A stretch of DNA of 64,000 nt from Candidatus Mediterraneibacter faecavium (GCA_019119995.1 DWVY01000007.1:1-64000); one strand, 5' to 3'. Positions 1 through 7,894 are shown, counted from the stretch's first letter. Program-made: numbers and translations. The notes: a model not told the origin generated them from the sequence alone.

Positions 1-291
1 CTGATTGCGATCGGCGTATTGGCATTCTTGACGAGTATCATCACGCAGGTGATCAAAGAGATGCCGGGACTCAAGAACATCCAGACAAACGCTGTAGCAC
101 TTGTGATTGCGCTGATCCTGTGCCCGTTGGCTGTGGTGATTTTGTGTATCTATTTGCATATAGCGATTCTGTGGTATTACATTGTCGGAGCGGTGATTGC
201 TGCCTTTATTGTGTATCTGGTCGCTACGGGCGGATGGGAAAAGGTATCAGAGATGTGGAACCGAACGAAATATAATAAGAAGACAGAATAA
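1..291 (+). CDS. Phage holin-like membrane protein (5' partial)
   Basis: Probable holin, the small membrane protein that lets a phage lysin reach the cell wall at the end of the lytic cycle. The frame is open from the first base, so the true start lies upstream; 96 residues are visible. Hydrophobic stretches lie at about residues 1-20, 35-58 and 62-78, and the tail is charged (ends KYNKKTE). There is no catalytic motif. An endolysin begins 60 bp after the stop, which is the main support. The call rests on size, topology and neighbour, not on a family signature; an unrelated small membrane protein is possible. Confidence 0.6.
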   Translation: MIAIGVLAFLTSIITQVIKEMPGLKNIQTNAVALVIALILCPLAVVILCIYLHIAILWYYIVGAVIAAFIVYLVATGGWEKVSEMWNRTKYNKKTE

Positions 292-350
292 ATATAGGGC
301 GGAAAACCGTCCTCAAGTTGTTGCGATGTCGCAACGGAAAGGAGAAGATT

Positions 351-1541
351 ATGGCGCATTTATTTATTATTGCCGGACACGGGGACGGTGATCCCGGAGC
401 GTCCGGAAACGGATATACCGAGGCGGAAAGAGTAAGAGCACTTGCGGCAAAAATCGGGACTTACGGCGGGGACGATGTAACAGTAGGGGATACAAGCCGG
501 GACTGGTACAAGGACAATCTAATCAGCAGCCTCAGTATTCCGAAAGACTGGCAGATCGTTGAACTGCACATGGACAGTGCGGTGGCGTCTGCGCGTGGCG
601 GGCACGTTATAATCAAGGCAGGATATGACCCGGACAGCTACGACACTGCTTTAGCAGAATTTATCTCCGGTATATTGCCCGGACGATCTGAAATAATCGT
701 AAAGCGTGACAATCTTGCTAATCCAAAACGAGCAGCAGCGAAAGGATATCCGTACAGGCTTTTGGAGTGCGGATTTATCACAAATGCGGAGGATGTGGCG
801 ATATTTAACCGTGAGATAGACGATATCGCCAAAGGAATTCTGAACGTATTTGGCATCTCTACAGGATCATCTGCAAGATATGCGCTTCATTCGTTTGGAG
901 AGAGCAGGAAGATCTACGACAATCAGACGAAGTCATATATTAAAAACCAGTGGTGCGAGATTAATGGAAAATGGTATTATGCAGGCAGCAATGAATATCT
1001 GCTCAGCAAATGGCAGAACAATCTTGACGGACGTAAGAAGGTCTACTTCATTGCACCAGACTGGCATCTTCACGCCGGATGGCTGTCATTCGGATCTACA
1101 AAATATTACTGTCGATCAAATGGTGACGTAGCTGTCGGATTCTACAAGATAGGGAATGAAGTCTATTACTTTGACGGCGATGGAGTGCGTCAGTCAGGAT
1201 GGCAGACTATTGATGGGAAAAGATACTATCTTAATCCAGAGCGAAGCGATGCCGCACAGATGGGATGGGCATCATTTGGCGATAAGAAATATTATTTCAA
1301 TCCAAACAATAACGGTGCTGCTCAGGTAGGATGGGCGTCATTTAGTTCGGATAAATACTATTTCGACGAAGATGGCGTAATGAAGACTGGATGGCAAGAG
1401 ATTGACGGGAAAAAGTATTGGTTCGACGCCACGACGGGAAAGATGCTCAAAGGCTTGATAACGTTCGGAGATACTTGGTATTATCTCAGTCCGGAAGATG
1501 GGCATCTGATGTACACCAAGGAGAACGGAACACTCTATTAA
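351..1541 (+). CDS. Prophage endolysin: N-acetylmuramoyl-L-alanine amidase with cell-wall-binding repeats
   Basis: Peptidoglycan hydrolase that cuts the amide bond between N-acetylmuramic acid and L-alanine. Residues 1-168 look like the zinc-dependent Amidase_3 fold: AGHGDGDPGA near the N-terminus, ELHMD around residue 70, and LLECGFITN around residue 140 match the metal- and acid-bearing motifs. From about residue 195 to the end there are roughly seven aromatic-rich repeats of the choline/cell-wall-binding type (pattern GW..F....YYF...G). I start at ATG 351 because GGAGAAG lies just upstream; an earlier in-frame ATG at 318 has no ribosome binding site. It follows the holin-like gene and is the last phage gene before chromosomal genes resume. 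396 residues. Confidence 0.88.
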   Translation: MAHLFIIAGHGDGDPGASGNGYTEAERVRALAAKIGTYGGDDVTVGDTSRDWYKDNLISSLSIPKDWQIVELHMDSAVASARGGHVIIKAGYDPDSYDTALAEFISGILPGRSEIIVKRDNLANPKRAAAKGYPYRLLECGFITNAEDVAIFNREIDDIAKGILNVFGISTGSSARYALHSFGESRKIYDNQTKSYIKNQWCEINGKWYYAGSNEYLLSKWQNNLDGRKKVYFIAPDWHLHAGWLSFGSTKYYCRSNGDVAVGFYKIGNEVYYFDGDGVRQSGWQTIDGKRYYLNPERSDAAQMGWASFGDKKYYFNPNNNGAAQVGWASFSSDKYYFDEDGVMKTGWQEIDGKKYWFDATTGKMLKGLITFGDTWYYLSPEDGHLMYTKENGTLY

Positions 1542-1546
1542 GATTT

Positions 1547-1570
1547 ACCCCGGAGCCATCACTCCGGGGT
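1547..1570 (+). terminator. Hairpin after endolysin
   Basis: Perfect 9-bp stem ACCCCGGAG / CTCCGGGGT with a 6-nt loop, six bases after the lysin stop. It lacks a following T-run, so it may be a Rho-type or phage terminator stem and not a classic intrinsic terminator. Confidence 0.45.
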
Positions 1571-1715
1571 GGAATATTGTATCATCTAGGGGCAAAAAAG
1601 GGGCAAAAAGTCTTTTCCTACATTGCATTTAGCAGTGTTTCTACTATATAATATACGCGTGTTTACGTTGCATTACGGTACTATATGGGAATAGGAGTGT
1701 TTGTTATCCGCACTG

Positions 1716-1763
1716 AGAAACGGCAGGATGCGCTGAAACGGTGCATTTCCTGCCGTTTCTTTC
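1716..1763 (+). terminator. Inverted repeat, possible terminator
   Basis: Perfect 13-bp stem AGAAACGGCAGGA / TCCTGCCGTTTCT (1716-1728 and 1748-1760), extended inward by TGC/GCA, followed by TTC. It would stop phage-side transcription before the isomerase promoter. The T-run is short. Confidence 0.45.
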
Positions 1764-1769
1764 TGCCCT

Positions 1770-1799
1770 TTGATACTGGAAATTTGTACAGAGTATAAA
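1770..1799 (+). promoter_or_regulatory. Predicted sigma-A promoter for mtnA
   Basis: TTGATA, 18-bp spacer, TATAAA. The -10 lies about 80 bp before the mtnA start. No SAM-box or other known sulfur riboswitch core was seen in the leader. Confidence 0.45.
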
Positions 1800-1881
1800 A
1801 ACGTGATATCCTATGTAGGATCACAGGTGTAAAACAACGGATAACGGAGTGTAAATGCATATTACTGACAAGGAGGATACG

Positions 1882-2946
1882 ATGAGCAATATCAACGAGA
1901 TCACCCATATTGAGAGTGTCCGTCTCAGTGACGACGGCAAAAGTGTAGTCATCATAGACCAGACACAGCTTCCCAACCGCACAGAATATCTTACGCTGTC
2001 CACGGCGCAGGATATATGGGAAGCTATTTATCATTTGAAGGTGCGGGGAGCGCCGGCAATTGGCATTTGTGCTGCATATGGAATTTACTGCCTTGCGCTG
2101 CAGATCAAGGAAACGGACTATGGCGGTTTCCTGCGCGGATTCAGGAAGTATAAGGAGTATCTGGATTCCTCCAGGCCGACGGCTGTGAACTTAAGCTGGG
2201 CGCTGAACCGGATGGAACGGGTCGTAACAGAGAACCGTGGGAAAGAGATACAGGAGATACTTGAACTTCTGAAAGCAGAATGTCTGAAGATCCACCAGGA
2301 GGATATTGAGATGTGCAGGGCAATATCCGGGTATGGCCTGTCCCTTTTGAAAGACGGCAACGGCGTCCTTACGCACTGCAATGCCGGTCCTCTTGCCACA
2401 TCCCGGTACGGGACCGGGCAGGGGCCGCTGTTTCTCGGAAAGGAGCGGGGCATGGAGTTCCATGTATATGCGGATGAAACCCGGCCGCTGCTCCAGGGCG
2501 CCCGCCTTACAGCCTATGAGCTCCAGAAAGCGGGGATAGACGTCACGCTGATCTGCGATAACATGGCGGGCATTGTCATGAAGAACGGCTGGATCCAGGC
2601 GTGTATGGTGGGATGCGACCGGGTGGCGGCAAATGGCGATACCGCCAACAAGATCGGGACGAGCGGAGTTGCTGTGCTGGCGAAATATTATGGGATCCCG
2701 TTCTATGTGCTCGGCCCTACATCGACAATTGATATGAACTGCAGGAGCGGTGAAGACATCCATATCGAATTGAGAGATCCGGAAGAGATCAAAGAGAAGT
2801 TTTTCAGCGAACCTGTGGCGCTGAAAGAAGTGAAATGCTATAATCCGTCATTCGATGTGACCGACCACAGCCTGATCACGGCGATTGTGACGGAAAAAGG
2901 GATCTGTTATCCGCCGTATACGGAAAGCCTGGCAAAATTGTTTTAG
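1882..2946 (+). CDS. mtnA: S-methyl-5-thioribose-1-phosphate isomerase family protein
   Basis: Aldose-ketose isomerase of the eIF2B-like fold that converts methylthioribose 1-phosphate to methylthioribulose 1-phosphate in methionine salvage. It has 354 residues, normal for the family. VRGAPAIG near residue 55, THCNAG with catalytic Cys166, and [11 protein letters not shown] with Asp246 (80 residues after the Cys, as in characterised MtnA) are all present. ATG 1882 is chosen because AAGGAGG precedes it; an in-frame ATG at 1855 has no site. No other salvage gene (kinase, dehydratase, aldolase) is adjacent. Family members also act on 5-deoxyribose 1-phosphate, so that is an alternative substrate. 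Confidence 0.88.
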   Translation: MSNINEITHIESVRLSDDGKSVVIIDQTQLPNRTEYLTLSTAQDIWEAIYHLKVRGAPAIGICAAYGIYCLALQIKETDYGGFLRGFRKYKEYLDSSRPTAVNLSWALNRMERVVTENRGKEIQEILELLKAECLKIHQEDIEMCRAISGYGLSLLKDGNGVLTHCNAGPLATSRYGTGQGPLFLGKERGMEFHVYADETRPLLQGARLTAYELQKAGIDVTLICDNMAGIVMKNGWIQACMVGCDRVAANGDTANKIGTSGVAVLAKYYGIPFYVLGPTSTIDMNCRSGEDIHIELRDPEEIKEKFFSEPVALKEVKCYNPSFDVTDHSLITAIVTEKGICYPPYTESLAKLF

Positions 2947-2974
2947 AGAAATATTTTAGAATCTCATTTTCTGC

Positions 2975-3003
2975 TTGCTGAATCCTGTAATTTAGTATAT
3001 ACT
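2975..3003 (+). promoter_or_regulatory. Predicted promoter for HPr-like gene
   Basis: TTGCTG, 17-bp spacer, TATACT; the -10 ends 30 bp before the ATG, giving a short leader with GGAGG. Confidence 0.6.
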
Positions 3004-3033
3004 ACGTAAGGTGCTTAACAGGAGGTCAGAAAT

Positions 3034-3273
3034 ATGGTCGAGAAGAAGATAAAATTCATAACATCAGGTCAGTTGATGAGCTTTTGCGACACTTGCCAGA
3101 AGATGAAGTCCGATATTGACGTGACAGATATGTCCAACCGCAATTTCCGGATCGACGGGAAGTCTATCCTGGGGCTGATGTCTATCAAGCTGGGACTGCC
3201 GATGCGTCTGGTCGTAGACGGAGAGGACGAAGAACTGGCAAACGAGTATTTCACAAAATATGAATTTGAATAA
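3034..3273 (+). CDS. HPr-like protein lacking the active-site histidine
   Basis: 79-residue protein that aligns with the HPr fold of the sugar phosphotransferase system, especially in the second half: DGKSILGLMSI (residues 41-51) matches the HPr region around regulatory Ser46, followed by a GEDEELA segment typical of the HPr C-terminal helix. The His15 motif (GLHARPA in HPr) is missing: the region reads SGQLMSFCDTC. It therefore should not carry phosphate from Enzyme I, but Ser44 could still be an HPr-kinase-type target or the protein could act as a binding partner. Own promoter, good GGAGG at 3021-3025, and a bidirectional terminator downstream make it a single-gene unit. A related protein lies at 62848. 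Function is inference. Confidence 0.75.
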   Translation: MVEKKIKFITSGQLMSFCDTCQKMKSDIDVTDMSNRNFRIDGKSILGLMSIKLGLPMRLVVDGEDEELANEYFTKYEFE

Positions 3274-3289
3274 AAGAGAAATGAGCGTC

Positions 3290-3336
3290 AAAAAAGGAGC
3301 ATTCGCCGCCTAGAGCGGTGAGAATGCTCCTTTTTT
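3290..3336. terminator. Bidirectional intrinsic terminator
   Basis: 15-bp perfect stem from AAAAAAGGAGCATTC (3290-3304) to its complement at 3322-3336, giving a T-run on both strands. It sits between the HPr-like gene (plus) and the MATE gene (minus). Confidence 0.9.
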
Positions 3337-4659
3337 GTATGCCTTGAGAAGGAAGAACGCCACGACGGCCGCGCACAGTTCTCCGGCGGGGAAAGCGATC
3401 CACACTCCGACGGGGCCGAAAAAGTGCGAAAGGATATAGCTTAAAGGAATGGTGATCACAAACTGTCTCAGCAGGGAAATGATCAGGGAGTCCCGCCCGT
3501 TTCCCAGTGCTTCGAACGTCCCCGAATAGATTACGCCGACTGCGGAGATGAGGAAGCCGAGACAGATGATGCGGAGCGCCGTCACTCCCGCGCCCATAAG
3601 CTCTGCATCTGCGTCAAACAGAGCGAAGATCTGCTCCGGGATCAGGAGGGAAAGCAGTGTGCCGATCAGCATGATGGCAGCAGCGCAGGCGAGGCTGTAG
3701 CGGATCGCGCTGCGGACTCTCTTATGTTCGCCGGCGCCGTAATTGTAGCCAAGGATGGGACGCATCCCCTGTACGATCCCGTTTGCCGGCATATAGATAA
3801 ATGTCTGCAGCTTAAAGTATACGCCGAGTACGGCTACATACAGATCGGAAAATGCGGCGAGGATCCTGTTCAATATACTGATCAGTACAGAGGGCAGCAG
3901 CATCATGATGCTGGACGGAATCCCCACGCTGTAGATCTGCCGGATGATCTTCCAGTCTGGTCTCATATATTTCAGGCGTATGCGGACGGCATATGTTTTT
4001 CTTACGTATACGACTATATATAAGAGGAAAGCGCTGATCTGCCCGATGACCGTGGCGATCGCCGCCCCTGCCACGCCCATTGCCGGGAAGCCGAGCAGTC
4101 CGAAGATCAGCACCGGGTCAAGGATGATGTTGATCACGCATCCGACTATGAGCAGGTACATGGTGATCTTCATTTTGCCGATGCCCTGAAAGATCTTTTC
4201 AAATGCAAGCTGCAGCAGCGCTCCGAATGACAGGCACAGCACGATATACGTGTAATCGCACGCATCTTTCAGGATGGCAGGATCGCTTGTGAACAGGCTC
4301 AGGAACGGACGGGTGATAAAGATCCCTGCAAGGATAAAGAGGATGCAGTGGAAAAAAGTCAGCACAACCCCCAGAGAGGCTGCCCGGTCCGCTTTCTCCT
4401 GATCCCCCGAACCGAGGTGGATGGAAATGGCGGAGCTTATGCCTACGCCGATCCCGACTCCGACGGAAACGATGGCGTTCTGCAGGGGATAGGCGAGAGA
4501 GACTGCGGTCAGCGCGTCTGTTCCCAGCCTAGATACATAAATACTGTCTACGATATTGTAGAGAGACTGTATCAGCATGGACAGCATCATGGGCACGGAC
4601 ATTGAGACAAGCAGAGGGAAAACAGGTTTTGTACGCATAAATGAATTTTCTCTTTCCAT
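3310..4659 (-). CDS. MATE family efflux transporter
   Basis: Cation-coupled multidrug exporter of the MATE family in the cytoplasmic membrane. 449 residues, normal length, about twelve hydrophobic helices in two six-helix halves; the N-terminal segment FPLLVSMSVPMMLSMLIQSLYNIVDSIY style helix and VSLAYPLQ are typical of the NorM/DinF-like branch. The start at 4659 is taken because AAAGGAG lies 9 bp upstream; the frame stays open 56 codons further up to 4827 but that stretch covers a promoter and hairpin. A 21-residue leader frame ends 2 bp before this start (see 4662-4727). Its substrate cannot be read from sequence. Next gene upstream on the same strand is mntP. Confidence 0.92.
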   Translation of the reverse strand: MERENSFMRTKPVFPLLVSMSVPMMLSMLIQSLYNIVDSIYVSRLGTDALTAVSLAYPLQNAIVSVGVGIGVGISSAISIHLGSGDQEKADRAASLGVVLTFFHCILFILAGIFITRPFLSLFTSDPAILKDACDYTYIVLCLSFGALLQLAFEKIFQGIGKMKITMYLLIVGCVINIILDPVLIFGLLGFPAMGVAGAAIATVIGQISAFLLYIVVYVRKTYAVRIRLKYMRPDWKIIRQIYSVGIPSSIMMLLPSVLISILNRILAAFSDLYVAVLGVYFKLQTFIYMPANGIVQGMRPILGYNYGAGEHKRVRSAIRYSLACAAAIMLIGTLLSLLIPEQIFALFDADAELMGAGVTALRIICLGFLISAVGVIYSGTFEALGNGRDSLIISLLRQFVITIPLSYILSHFFGPVGVWIAFPAGELCAAVVAFFLLKAYKKGAFSPL

Positions 4660-4661
4660 GA

Positions 4662-4727
4662 TCAGACTCCTTTCAAAACAATAAAAAAAGCCATATGCCT
4701 GTTTGGATTCTGAAACAGGAAAACCAT
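4662..4727 (-). CDS. Putative leader peptide of the MATE gene
   Basis: 21-codon frame starting MVFLFQNPNR and ending LKGV, whose TGA stop is 2 bp before the MATE ATG. It runs through both arms and the T-run of the hairpin at 4682-4730, so translating it would melt the terminator. There is no clear ribosome binding site upstream of its ATG, which is the main weakness. The arrangement resembles ribosome-mediated attenuators of antibiotic-resistance exporters. Not recognised from any family. Confidence 0.35.
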   Translation of the reverse strand: MVFLFQNPNRHMAFFIVLKGV

Positions 4728-4730
4728 ATG
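4682..4730 (-). terminator. Attenuator-like hairpin in the MATE 5' leader
   Basis: On the minus strand: CATATG, a 5-nt bulge, CCTGTTT, 8-nt loop, AAACAGG, CATATG, then GC and seven T. It lies between the predicted promoter (4766-4794) and the MATE start, so it would end transcription inside the leader unless opened. It could also serve as the mntP terminator. Confidence 0.65.
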
Positions 4731-4765
4731 ACTTGATAAAATGTATTCTTTTTTGCGCAACGATA

Positions 4766-4794
4766 ATAATAGCATAGAGGTGCCGGGCCGTCAA
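4766..4794 (-). promoter_or_regulatory. Predicted MATE promoter
   Basis: On the minus strand TTGACG, 17-bp spacer, TATTAT. It gives a leader of about 100 nt that contains the hairpin and leader frame. Confidence 0.6.
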
Positions 4795-4810
4795 TGAAAA
4801 ACTGAAAATC

Positions 4811-4847
4811 GTGTACATCGTATACATAGTATACAGTTATAGTGTAC
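4811..4847 (-). repeat. Cluster of GTRTAC repeats upstream of the MATE promoter
   Basis: GTGTAC, GTATAC, GTATAC and GTGTAC at 4811, 4820, 4829 and 4842 flank a 15-bp palindrome GTATACATAGTATAC. The cluster sits 17 bp upstream of the -35 box. It could be a regulator binding site; no matching regulator gene is adjacent. Confidence 0.45.
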
Positions 4848-4873
4848 AGTTTGGCGGCTCTGCGGGCGGACTG

Positions 4874-5434
4874 CTACAGAATCCCCAGATGTTCCAGCAG
4901 GATCTTGACGCCCAGCAGGATCAGGATGGCGCCTCCGGCAAATTCTGCTTTTGACTTATATTTTGTGCCGAATACATTGCCGATCTTTACGCCGATCGCT
5001 GAAATGATAAAGGTAGTTACGCCGATAAATGAAACGGCTGCGATGATATGTACATCAAGGAAAGCGAACGTAATGCCTACCGCCAGCGCGTCGATACTTG
5101 TTGCAACGGCCAGCAGGAACATGGTCCTGATATCCAGCGAATCGTCCTCTTTCTCACAGTCGCCCGAACAGGCTTCCTTGATCATGTTTGCGCCGATGAT
5201 CCCCAGCAGGATAAATGCGATCCAGTGGTCGATGGCAGTGATCTTATCACGGAACTGGTAGCCCAGCAGATAGCCCAGCGCCGGCATCAGGGCCTGGAAT
5301 CCGCCGAACCACAGCCCCACGATCCCGGCCTTCTTGACTGAGATCTTCGGCATGGCAAGACCTTTACAGACAGAGACGGCGAAAGCGTCCATAGATAATC
5401 CTACGGCAAGTACAAACAATTCTAATAATCCCAT
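4874..5434 (-). CDS. mntP: Manganese efflux pump MntP
   Basis: Small membrane exporter of Mn2+ (DUF204 family). 186 residues and six predicted helices, the family norm. The repeated signature with an acidic residue is present in both halves: [11 protein letters not shown] near residue 12 and [12 protein letters not shown] near residue 110. The start matches AAGGAGAAG upstream. I searched the leader for the yybP-ykoY manganese riboswitch that often controls this family and did not see its conserved core. It has its own promoter and precedes the MATE gene on the same strand. Confidence 0.93.
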   Translation of the reverse strand: MGLLELFVLAVGLSMDAFAVSVCKGLAMPKISVKKAGIVGLWFGGFQALMPALGYLLGYQFRDKITAIDHWIAFILLGIIGANMIKEACSGDCEKEDDSLDIRTMFLLAVATSIDALAVGITFAFLDVHIIAAVSFIGVTTFIISAIGVKIGNVFGTKYKSKAEFAGGAILILLGVKILLEHLGIL

Positions 5435-5464
5435 TTTATCTTCTCCTTTGTATCCAGATTCAAT

Positions 5465-5493
5465 ATAGTACCATCACGCCCTGCTGAATGCAA
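5465..5493 (-). promoter_or_regulatory. Predicted mntP promoter
   Basis: Minus strand TTGCAT, 17-bp spacer, TACTAT, with the -10 about 30 bp before the mntP start. Confidence 0.5.
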
Positions 5494-5553
5494 GAAAAAT
5501 CTTCCCCGTGCAGGGGATTTTGTGACAGCCCAGCCCGCGCCGTGGCTGAGCTG

Positions 5554-5576
5554 CTGTGAAATTTTCTATTTCACAG
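5554..5576 (+). promoter_or_regulatory. Operator-like palindrome upstream of the two-component genes
   Basis: Perfect inverted repeat CTGTGAAA / TTTCACAG with a 7-bp gap, ending 2 bp before the -35 box of the promoter at 5579. Position suits an activator or autoregulatory site for the response regulator that follows. Confidence 0.5.
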
Positions 5577-5578
5577 GA

Positions 5579-5607
5579 TTGACATATTTTTTTGATAAAC
5601 TTACACT
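5579..5607 (+). promoter_or_regulatory. Predicted promoter of the two-component operon
   Basis: Consensus TTGACA, 17-bp spacer, TACACT, about 50 bp before the response-regulator ATG. Confidence 0.7.
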
Positions 5608-5655
5608 GTTTATGAAGAAACGGGCGGACCGCGTGCATATAAGGAGGAGACGGTA

Positions 5656-6342
5656 ATGGAAAATATGAATATAAAGATACTTGTTGTTGACGATGAGAGC
5701 CGGATGCGCAAGCTTGTCAGGGACTTCCTTGTGCGCGACGGCTATACGGTGCTGGAGGCGGGAGACGGCATGGAGGCGATGGACATCTTTTATGAAGATA
5801 AGGACATCGCCCTGATCATACTGGACGTGATGATGCCGAAGATGGACGGCTGGCAGGTGTGCCGGGAGATCCGGGAATCTTCGAAAGTGCCGATCATTAT
5901 GCTGACGGCGCGCGCGGAAGAGCGGGACGAACTGCAGGGCTTTGAGCTGGGAGTGGACGAATATATCTCCAAGCCGTTCAGCCCGAAGATCCTTGTGGCG
6001 AGGGTGAACGCGATATTGAGGCGGACGCTTGGCAATACAGGCGGAGATGTGATCGAGGCAGGCGGGATCGTCATGGACAAGGCGGCTCATATCGTGAAGA
6101 TCGACGGAAAGCCGGTGGAGCTGAGCTATAAGGAATTCGAGCTTCTCGCTTACTTCATGGAGAATGCGGGGATCGCGCTTTCGAGAGAGAAGATCCTGAA
6201 TAACGTGTGGAATTATGATTACTTCGGGGATGCAAGGACGATCGATACGCATGTCAAGAAATTAAGGAGCAAGCTTGGCGGCAAGGGAGAATATATCCGG
6301 ACGATCTGGGGTATGGGATATAAGTTCGAGGTGGATTCATGA
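5656..6342 (+). CDS. OmpR/PhoB-family response regulator
   Basis: DNA-binding partner of the sensor kinase that follows. Residues 6-120 form the receiver domain with acidic pocket VVDDES (Asp12-Asp13), phosphoacceptor Asp57 in IILDVMMP, the Thr in MLTARAE, and Lys in SKPFSP. Residues about 130-226 are a winged-helix domain with the usual LSYKEFELL, RTIDTHVKKLR and GMGYKF motifs. 228 residues. AAGGAGGAGA precedes the ATG. Its stop overlaps the kinase start by 4 bp. Target genes are unknown; the palindrome just upstream and the symporter downstream are candidates. Confidence 0.95.
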   Translation: MENMNIKILVVDDESRMRKLVRDFLVRDGYTVLEAGDGMEAMDIFYEDKDIALIILDVMMPKMDGWQVCREIRESSKVPIIMLTARAEERDELQGFELGVDEYISKPFSPKILVARVNAILRRTLGNTGGDVIEAGGIVMDKAAHIVKIDGKPVELSYKEFELLAYFMENAGIALSREKILNNVWNYDYFGDARTIDTHVKKLRSKLGGKGEYIRTIWGMGYKFEVDS

Positions 6343-7823
6343 AATATTCGATCAGGCGTCAGATGACGGCGATCTTCATTGGCCTGTTTGCATGCATATT
6401 AGGCGCCGTACTTATTATCAATAACGGATTCCTCGGAAGATATTATCTCTCGCATAAGGCGAAAGAGCTGGTCCGGACCTATTATGCCGTGGACGATGTG
6501 CTGCAGGAAGGCAGCCTGACGGATCTGACAGTGCTTAACGGCATCATAAGCCGGACGGAGCGGGGAAATATCGATATCGTTGTCATGGACAGCGGCGGCA
6601 AGGCGGTCTTTTCCACACTGGGAGAGCAGGATCCGAGACTGAGTCAGATGATCAGAGATGTTGTGGGACAGGATATCGATGCAGATACTGTTCTTGAACA
6701 GACCGGTAATTTTACCATATACCGCTCGGCAGCGGACTCTGATCAGGACAATGTGGAGTACCTCAGGATGTGGGGGATATTTTCGGACGGATCATGGTTC
6801 GTGATGCAGAGCCCGCTGGCAAGTATCAGGGAAAGCGCCGCCCTTGCGAATCAGTTCCTGATCTATCTGGGCAGCATCGGTATTATTGTCGGCGGTCTGC
6901 TTGTGTGGCTTCTGTCGAGGCGGATCACGCAGCCGCTGATGGAACTGACGCATCTCTCGCAGAAAATGGCGAATCTGAACTTTGACGCAAAGTATACGAG
7001 CGGAGGAGCAGATGAGATCGGGATCCTGGGGAGCAACTTCAACCGGATGTCCGAACAGCTGGAGAAGACGATCTCCGAGCTCAAACGTGCCAATAACCAG
7101 CTCCAGAAGGATATCGAGCAGAAGGAAAAGATGGAAGAGATGCGCAACGAGTTCCTCGGGAATGTATCCCATGAGCTGAAGACTCCGCTTGCGCTCATAC
7201 AGGGATATGCGGAAGGGCTTAAGGAAGGCGTGAATGACGATCCGGAGAGCCGCGAGTTCTACTGTGAAGTCATTATGGATGAGGCGGACAAGATGAACCG
7301 GATGGTGAAGAATCTGCTGACACTGAACCAGCTGGAGTTCGGCTCGGACGAAGTGGAGTTTGAGCGGTTCGATATCGTCGGCCTTGTGAAAGGCGTGATC
7401 GCAAGCTGCGATATCCTGATCCAGCAGGCGGGCGCGTCTGTGGACTTTGTCGCGGATGAGAAGTTGGACGTATGGGCGGATGAGTTCAAGACCGAGCAGG
7501 TGGTGCGCAACTATCTGACGAATGCGATCCATCATGTGGAAAATGAAAAACGGATCGAGGTGCGGATACGCCAGAACGGGGATACGGCGCATATCAGTGT
7601 GTTTAACAGCGGCAAACCGATACCGGAAGAGGATGTGCCCAAGTTGTGGGATAAGTTCTATAAAGTCGATAAAGCGCATACAAGAGAATATGGCGGGAAC
7701 GGGATCGGGCTTTCGATCGTAAAGGCGATCATGGAGTCGTTCCATCAGAAGTACGGAGTGCGCAATTACGACAACGGTGTGGAATTCTGGTTTGAACTTG
7801 ATGCGAAAACAGAAAATACTTGA
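6339..7823 (+). CDS. Membrane sensor histidine kinase
   Basis: 494 residues. One transmembrane helix at about 10-30, an extracellular sensor segment of about 140 residues, a second helix at about 173-193, HAMP linker (RRITQPL onward), a coiled coil at about 235-270, then HisKA with the phosphorylated His278 in SHELKTPLALI. The ATPase domain has NYLTNAIHH (N box) and GGNGIGLSIV (G box). ATG overlaps the regulator stop (ATGA), so the two are translationally coupled. The last seven codons are duplicated just past the stop as a near-perfect 22-bp tandem repeat (7800-7843). The signal sensed is unknown. Confidence 0.95.
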   Translation: MKYSIRRQMTAIFIGLFACILGAVLIINNGFLGRYYLSHKAKELVRTYYAVDDVLQEGSLTDLTVLNGIISRTERGNIDIVVMDSGGKAVFSTLGEQDPRLSQMIRDVVGQDIDADTVLEQTGNFTIYRSAADSDQDNVEYLRMWGIFSDGSWFVMQSPLASIRESAALANQFLIYLGSIGIIVGGLLVWLLSRRITQPLMELTHLSQKMANLNFDAKYTSGGADEIGILGSNFNRMSEQLEKTISELKRANNQLQKDIEQKEKMEEMRNEFLGNVSHELKTPLALIQGYAEGLKEGVNDDPESREFYCEVIMDEADKMNRMVKNLLTLNQLEFGSDEVEFERFDIVGLVKGVIASCDILIQQAGASVDFVADEKLDVWADEFKTEQVVRNYLTNAIHHVENEKRIEVRIRQNGDTAHISVFNSGKPIPEEDVPKLWDKFYKVDKAHTREYGGNGIGLSIVKAIMESFHQKYGVRNYDNGVEFWFELDAKTENT

Positions 7824-7843
7824 TGCGAAAACCGAAAATACTT
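7800..7843 (+). repeat. 22-bp tandem near-duplication at the end of the kinase gene
   Basis: Two adjacent copies of a 22-mer (starts GATGCGAAAAC) differ at one base. The junction itself creates the TGA stop of the kinase, so the duplication or its loss would change the protein C-terminus. Confidence 0.8.
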
Positions 7844-7844
7844 C

Positions 7845-7873
7845 TTTACAGTAAAGTGAAAATGCGATAAAAT
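7845..7873 (+). promoter_or_regulatory. Predicted symporter promoter
   Basis: TTTACA, 17-bp spacer, TAAAAT, about 110 bp before the symporter start. Confidence 0.5.
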
Positions 7874-7894
7874 GGTAACGTTATAGAGTGGATT

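Larger units (their letters stand above)
1542..1881. other. Prophage-chromosome junction region, no convincing gene
   Basis: This 340-bp gap holds a GC-rich hairpin just after the lysin (1547-1570), a purine-rich tract with two near-copies of GGGGCAAAAA at 1588-1609, a strong 13-bp stem (1716-1760) and a promoter-like pair (1770-1799) for the isomerase gene. A 37-codon frame starting at 1686 has no ribosome binding site and spans the hairpin, so I do not call it. The phage attachment site may lie here, but I cannot show it without the other prophage end. Confidence 0.5.

Noticed and set aside
1686-1799. 37-codon frame after the prophage
   Set aside because: No ribosome site and it spans a strong hairpin.
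1800-1881. SAM-type riboswitch before mtnA
   Set aside because: No four-way junction or K-turn core; the leader is only about 80 nt.
4660-4827. Longer N-terminus for the MATE protein
   Set aside because: The extra 56 codons cover promoter, palindromes and terminator, and the ribosome site fits 4659.
5435-5560. yybP-ykoY manganese riboswitch upstream of mntP
   Set aside because: The conserved core segments were not found; only a short CCCC/GGGG hairpin is present.
6792-7745. 317-codon minus-strand frame opposite the histidine kinase
   Set aside because: Shadow of a conserved kinase; His/Leu-rich composition typical of reverse-frame translation.
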